Shown one piece after another: positions 61,675 through 64,000 of a stretch of DNA of 64,000 nt (positions within the stretch are counted from its first letter, which is position 1; each line of letters starts with the position of its first letter). The position numbers and the translations under genes are program-made. The notes below the pieces were generated by a model. That model was not told the origin of the DNA. It worked only from the letters and a program-made list of their open reading frames with translations, and ran no database searches. The stretch spans positions 1-64,000 of the forward strand of contig NZ_JAUYNW010000092.1 of assembly GCF_030698145.1 (NCBI RefSeq), written 5' to 3'. The stretch is from Phenylobacterium sp. GTDB lineage: Bacteria; Pseudomonadota; Alphaproteobacteria; Caulobacterales; Caulobacteraceae.

Positions 61675-63066
61675 TCAGGCGTCCCCGGCGCGCGCCGGGC
61701 GGCCGAACTCCCGTTCCAGCAGCCGCGCGAAGTCGATGGTCATGCGGTCCTCCAGATAGGGCCCCATGATCTGCACGCCGATCGGCAGGCCGCCCGCGCC
61801 ACGCCCGATTGGGGCGGCGGTGGCCGGCAGGTGGCCCAGGATCGCCATGCCCGGCCAGCCGAGCTGGTCGAAATAGGGCGTCGCCTTGCCGTTGATCTTC
61901 AGCGTCCGCCTGGACGGATCGGGCTCCTCCACATGGGCGAAGGCGGTGGTCCCGAACACCGGCGCCAGGACGACGTCGAAGGTCTTGAACAGCTCCGCCC
62001 ATTGCCGGCGGATGGCGGTCTGGGCGTCCAGCAGGTCCATCCAGGCGTGGGCCGAGATGACGTCGCGCCGCGGTGGCCCGCCCCGCGTCATGGTGGTGTT
62101 GAGGATGCCCATATAGACCTCATGCGACCGATCGAGGTTGGGCAGCAGGTCGCTGCGGCGCTCGACGCGGGCGCCCAGGCCGTCCAGGTGATCGCCCAGG
62201 TCGCTCAGGGCCTGCCTGATCTCATCGTCAAGGCCGGCGACCGGATGGTGGTCGAGGATCAGGACCCGATAGTCGGCGAGGTGGTCGTGCCGGGGCGTGG
62301 GCAGGTCCAGCAGGTAACCGGTGGCTTCGTCGCCGACCGGTCCGGCCAGGATGTCCAGCGCCATCTGCAGGTCCTCGGCGGTGGTGGCCAGCGGCCCCAG
62401 CACCGCGACCGGCGTGTCGCCGCCGTCCAGCCCCGGCGGGGCGTGACCGCGCTGGGGCACCAGGTTGTAGCTGGGCTTGTGGCCGTAGACCCCGCAGAAA
62501 GCCGCCGGCACCCGGATCGACCCGCCGATGTCCGAACCGAACTCCAAAGGGACCATGCCGGCCGCCAGGGCGGCCGCCGCGCCGCCGGAAGAGCCACCGG
62601 GGCTGCGGGTCAGGTCCCACGGATTGTTGGTGCGCCCGTAGACCGGATTGACGCTCTGCCAGTCCGACAGGCTGACGGGGATATTGGTCTTGCCGAGGAT
62701 CAGCGCCCCGGCCGCCTTCAGCCGCTGGACGCCCACCGAGTCGACGGGGGCCCGGAAGCCCTTGGCCTCCTCGAAGCCCCAGGTGGTCGGCAAGCCCTCG
62801 ACATTGTTGGACTCCTTCACGGTCATGGGCAGACCCAGCAACGGACGGCGTTCGCCCCGCGCCAGGGCCGCATCGGCCTCCTTGGCCGCCTCGCGCGCCC
62901 GATCGAAGTCGCGGACCACCACGGCGTTGATCGGTCCGTCCAGGGCCTCGATGCGTGCGACCGTGTCGTCGAACAGCTCCAGGGCGCCGATGTCTCGCCG
63001 GGCCAGGGCTCCGATGAGGTCGCCCGCCGAGGCGTGCGAGGTGTCCCGGCTCAGGGTGTCGGACAT
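61675..63066 (-). CDS. Amidase signature family hydrolase
   Basis: A 463-residue enzyme from the ATG at 63066, which has GGGAGACG in front; the track start at 63099 is less likely. The Ser-cisSer-Lys triad is visible as LPMTVKESN near 84 (Lys), [15 protein letters not shown] near 156 (cis-Ser) and [13 protein letters not shown] near 176 (nucleophile Ser). It hydrolyses amides or aryl amides. Specific substrate is unknown. It runs in the same direction as the acylase downstream, about 40 bases away, so they may form a pair. Confidence 0.9.
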   Translation of the reverse strand: MSDTLSRDTSHASAGDLIGALARRDIGALELFDDTVARIEALDGPINAVVVRDFDRAREAAKEADAALARGERRPLLGLPMTVKESNNVEGLPTTWGFEEAKGFRAPVDSVGVQRLKAAGALILGKTNIPVSLSDWQSVNPVYGRTNNPWDLTRSPGGSSGGAAAALAAGMVPLEFGSDIGGSIRVPAAFCGVYGHKPSYNLVPQRGHAPPGLDGGDTPVAVLGPLATTAEDLQMALDILAGPVGDEATGYLLDLPTPRHDHLADYRVLILDHHPVAGLDDEIRQALSDLGDHLDGLGARVERRSDLLPNLDRSHEVYMGILNTTMTRGGPPRRDVISAHAWMDLLDAQTAIRRQWAELFKTFDVVLAPVFGTTAFAHVEEPDPSRRTLKINGKATPYFDQLGWPGMAILGHLPATAAPIGRGAGGLPIGVQIMGPYLEDRMTIDFARLLEREFGRPARAGDA

Positions 63067-63079
63067 GATCGTCTCCCTC

Positions 63080-63090
63080 TTACCGGGTAA
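63080..63090. promoter_or_regulatory. Palindrome upstream of the amidase
   Basis: TTACCGGGTAA is an 11-base palindrome about 14 bases before the amidase start. It may be an operator, but it is short and could be chance. Confidence 0.3.
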
Positions 63091-63115
63091 CGAGACCATC
63101 CGTGGCCGCTGGAGT

Positions 63116-63394
63116 CTAGCTTTCGGGCAGCGCCGAATAGAGGGTTCGCGCCTCGGAGGGCGGTCCGCGGCGTTCGCCCAGGGCTTCCACGGCCACGGCG
63201 GTCAGCCGGCCGCCGACGGCGAAGACCAGTTGGTCGCCGACCCGGATCGGCCTGGCGCACTTGTCGATGCGGCTCTCGGCGCCGGCGCGGGTCAGGCGCA
63301 CCTTGCCCTCGTCCACGAACTTGGCGGCCAGCGAGCGGGTCTTGAAGAACCGGGCCCGCCAGAGCCAGACGTCGGCGCGGCAGCCCTCGCTCAC
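63116..63394 (-). CDS. S4-domain RNA-binding protein (Hsp15-like)
   Basis: A 92-residue protein with an S4 domain (CRADVWLWRARFFKTRSLAAKFVDEGKVRLT), resembling Hsp15, which rescues stalled large ribosomal subunits in E. coli. It overlaps the helicase stop by four bases. In related genomes S4 genes sit just upstream of fdxA, so the amidase and acylase between them look like an insertion into that order. Confidence 0.85.
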   Translation of the reverse strand: MSEGCRADVWLWRARFFKTRSLAAKFVDEGKVRLTRAGAESRIDKCARPIRVGDQLVFAVGGRLTAVAVEALGERRGPPSEARTLYSALPES

Positions 63395-64000
63395 GGCCGG
63401 GCGGCCTTGGCCTTGCGGCGGCGCGGGCGGCGGGCGGGAACCGGCCTGTCCTTCAGCGCCGCCAGGGCCGCGAAGGGGGAGGCGACGGGGGCCGCGGTTG
63501 TCGCGGCGGGCTTGTCGGTGCGCCGGCGCCAGGCGACCGGCTCGCCCGGCTGGACCTTGGCGGTGGGGGCGAAGTTGAGCGCGCGCAGGATCGAGGCGGC
63601 CTCAGCCTCGGTCCAACCCAGCTCCTCGCGGGCCTGATCGCTCAGCAAGGCGCCCTGGCCCTGGCGCGGCGCGGCGCGCAGCAGGGCGTCCAGCCGCTCG
63701 AGCATCTCGACGGGCACGGCGTGGCGCCCCACGGCGCGCAGCCCGAAGGCCGCCAGCATCGCGGACGGTGGAGCGGGGTCGGGCAAGGCGCTGACCTTGT
63801 CCGTCGCGGGACGCCAGTCGGAACGGGCCAACGCCTGGGCGAAGGCCAGGGATCGCGGCTGCAGAAGGGCCGGCAGATGGAGGCTGAACGCTCCCAGCTT
63901 GACGCCCAGGCTCTTGAGCGCGCGGCGCTCGACCTGGGAGAGGCCCTTGGCCTCGGCGCGCACGGCGGCGCGGTCCATGATCCCGCCGGCCTCGATCAGG
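63391..64000 (-). CDS. Helicase C-terminal region (Suv3-like), 5' end outside window
   Basis: The frame is open to the window edge, so this is the C-terminal part of a larger protein. It ends in a very basic tail (VPARRPRRRKAKAARP). KSLGVKLGAFSLHLPALLQPRSLAFAQAL matches the C-terminal part of Suv3-type helicases in Alphaproteobacteria. The catalytic motifs lie outside the window. The track start at 63978 is only an internal Met, since LIEAGGI continues upstream. Confidence 0.75.
   Translation of the reverse strand, partial: LIEAGGIMDRAAVRAEAKGLSQVERRALKSLGVKLGAFSLHLPALLQPRSLAFAQALARSDWRPATDKVSALPDPAPPSAMLAAFGLRAVGRHAVPVEMLERLDALLRAAPRQGQGALLSDQAREELGWTEAEAASILRALNFAPTAKVQPGEPVAWRRRTDKPAATTAAPVASPFAALAALKDRPVPARRPRRRKAKAARP

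Noticed and set aside
1-64000. CRISPR arrays, IS elements, prophage genes
   Set aside because: No evenly spaced short repeats, transposase, integrase or structural phage genes were seen.

Overview
The window looks like core chromosome from a Caulobacteraceae member, most likely Phenylobacterium or a close relative. It is high in GC throughout. It carries a podJ homologue with a canonical CtrA box (TTAA-N7-TTAA) upstream, a CdnL/CarD gene next to fdxA, two PilZ proteins, GANTC sites and many overlapping operons. The species assignment is inference from gene content. I see no prophage, IS element, integron or CRISPR array.

Left end (1-6.1 kb, minus strand): five consecutive acyl-CoA dehydrogenases. 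The first (cut by the window edge) is a different subtype from the other four, which are close paralogues. The pattern suggests alpha2beta2 enzymes of the kind known from steroid side-chain degradation. 6.2-8.2 kb: a shortened MprF-type aminoacyl-phosphatidylglycerol synthase convergent with a small membrane protein. 8.3-13.7 kb: podJ, then a TauE/SafE exporter, a TIGR02186-like protein and a DUF3429 protein. 13.8-17 kb: a ligase-associated DNA repair pair, PdeM and an Lhr-like helicase. 17-21.8 kb: a GFA protein, a secreted cysteine protein, an alternative oxidase with a DUF1971 partner, a CBS protein, a membrane protein and a Cj0069-like protein whose Shine-Dalgarno is buried in a hairpin. 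21.8-27.4 kb: a DinG-like Fe-S helicase with what looks like a dead exonuclease domain, a Coq4-family protein and a pectate lyase behind a perfect LacI-like palindrome.

27.6-33 kb: a small unknown gene, an EF-G paralogue lacking the catalytic histidine, and a tyrosine branch operon (chorismate mutase, HisC, TyrA). 33-36 kb: a Tat-exported M24 peptidase, DUF2125 and a ChaC-like protein. 36-39 kb: the ftsE-ftsX-ydcF-plsC envelope operon. 39-44.2 kb: a zinc-ribbon/DUF3426 protein, a phosphoribosyltransferase, argH-lptM-like-lysA and a divergent TlpA thioredoxin. 44.3-47.7 kb: cspA, a hybrid histidine kinase and two XRE regulators.

48-53.6 kb: a glyoxylate bypass locus (isocitrate lyase, a divergent RamB/ScfR-type regulator, malate synthase G) and tRNA-Arg(CCU). 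53.8-56.1 kb: a 39-residue membrane ORF, two convergent PilZ proteins and DctA. 56.2-64 kb: a CAP protein, an alpha/beta hydrolase, CarD, FdxA, a penicillin acylase, an amidase, an S4 protein and the C-terminal part of a helicase. Several long intergenic inverted repeats, in which inner stems are preserved by paired changes, are spread through the window.

I found no clearly new multigene system. The most interesting items are the acyl-CoA dehydrogenase array, the EF-G paralogue, the dead exonuclease-helicase fusion, the SD hairpin and the glyoxylate regulator operator.
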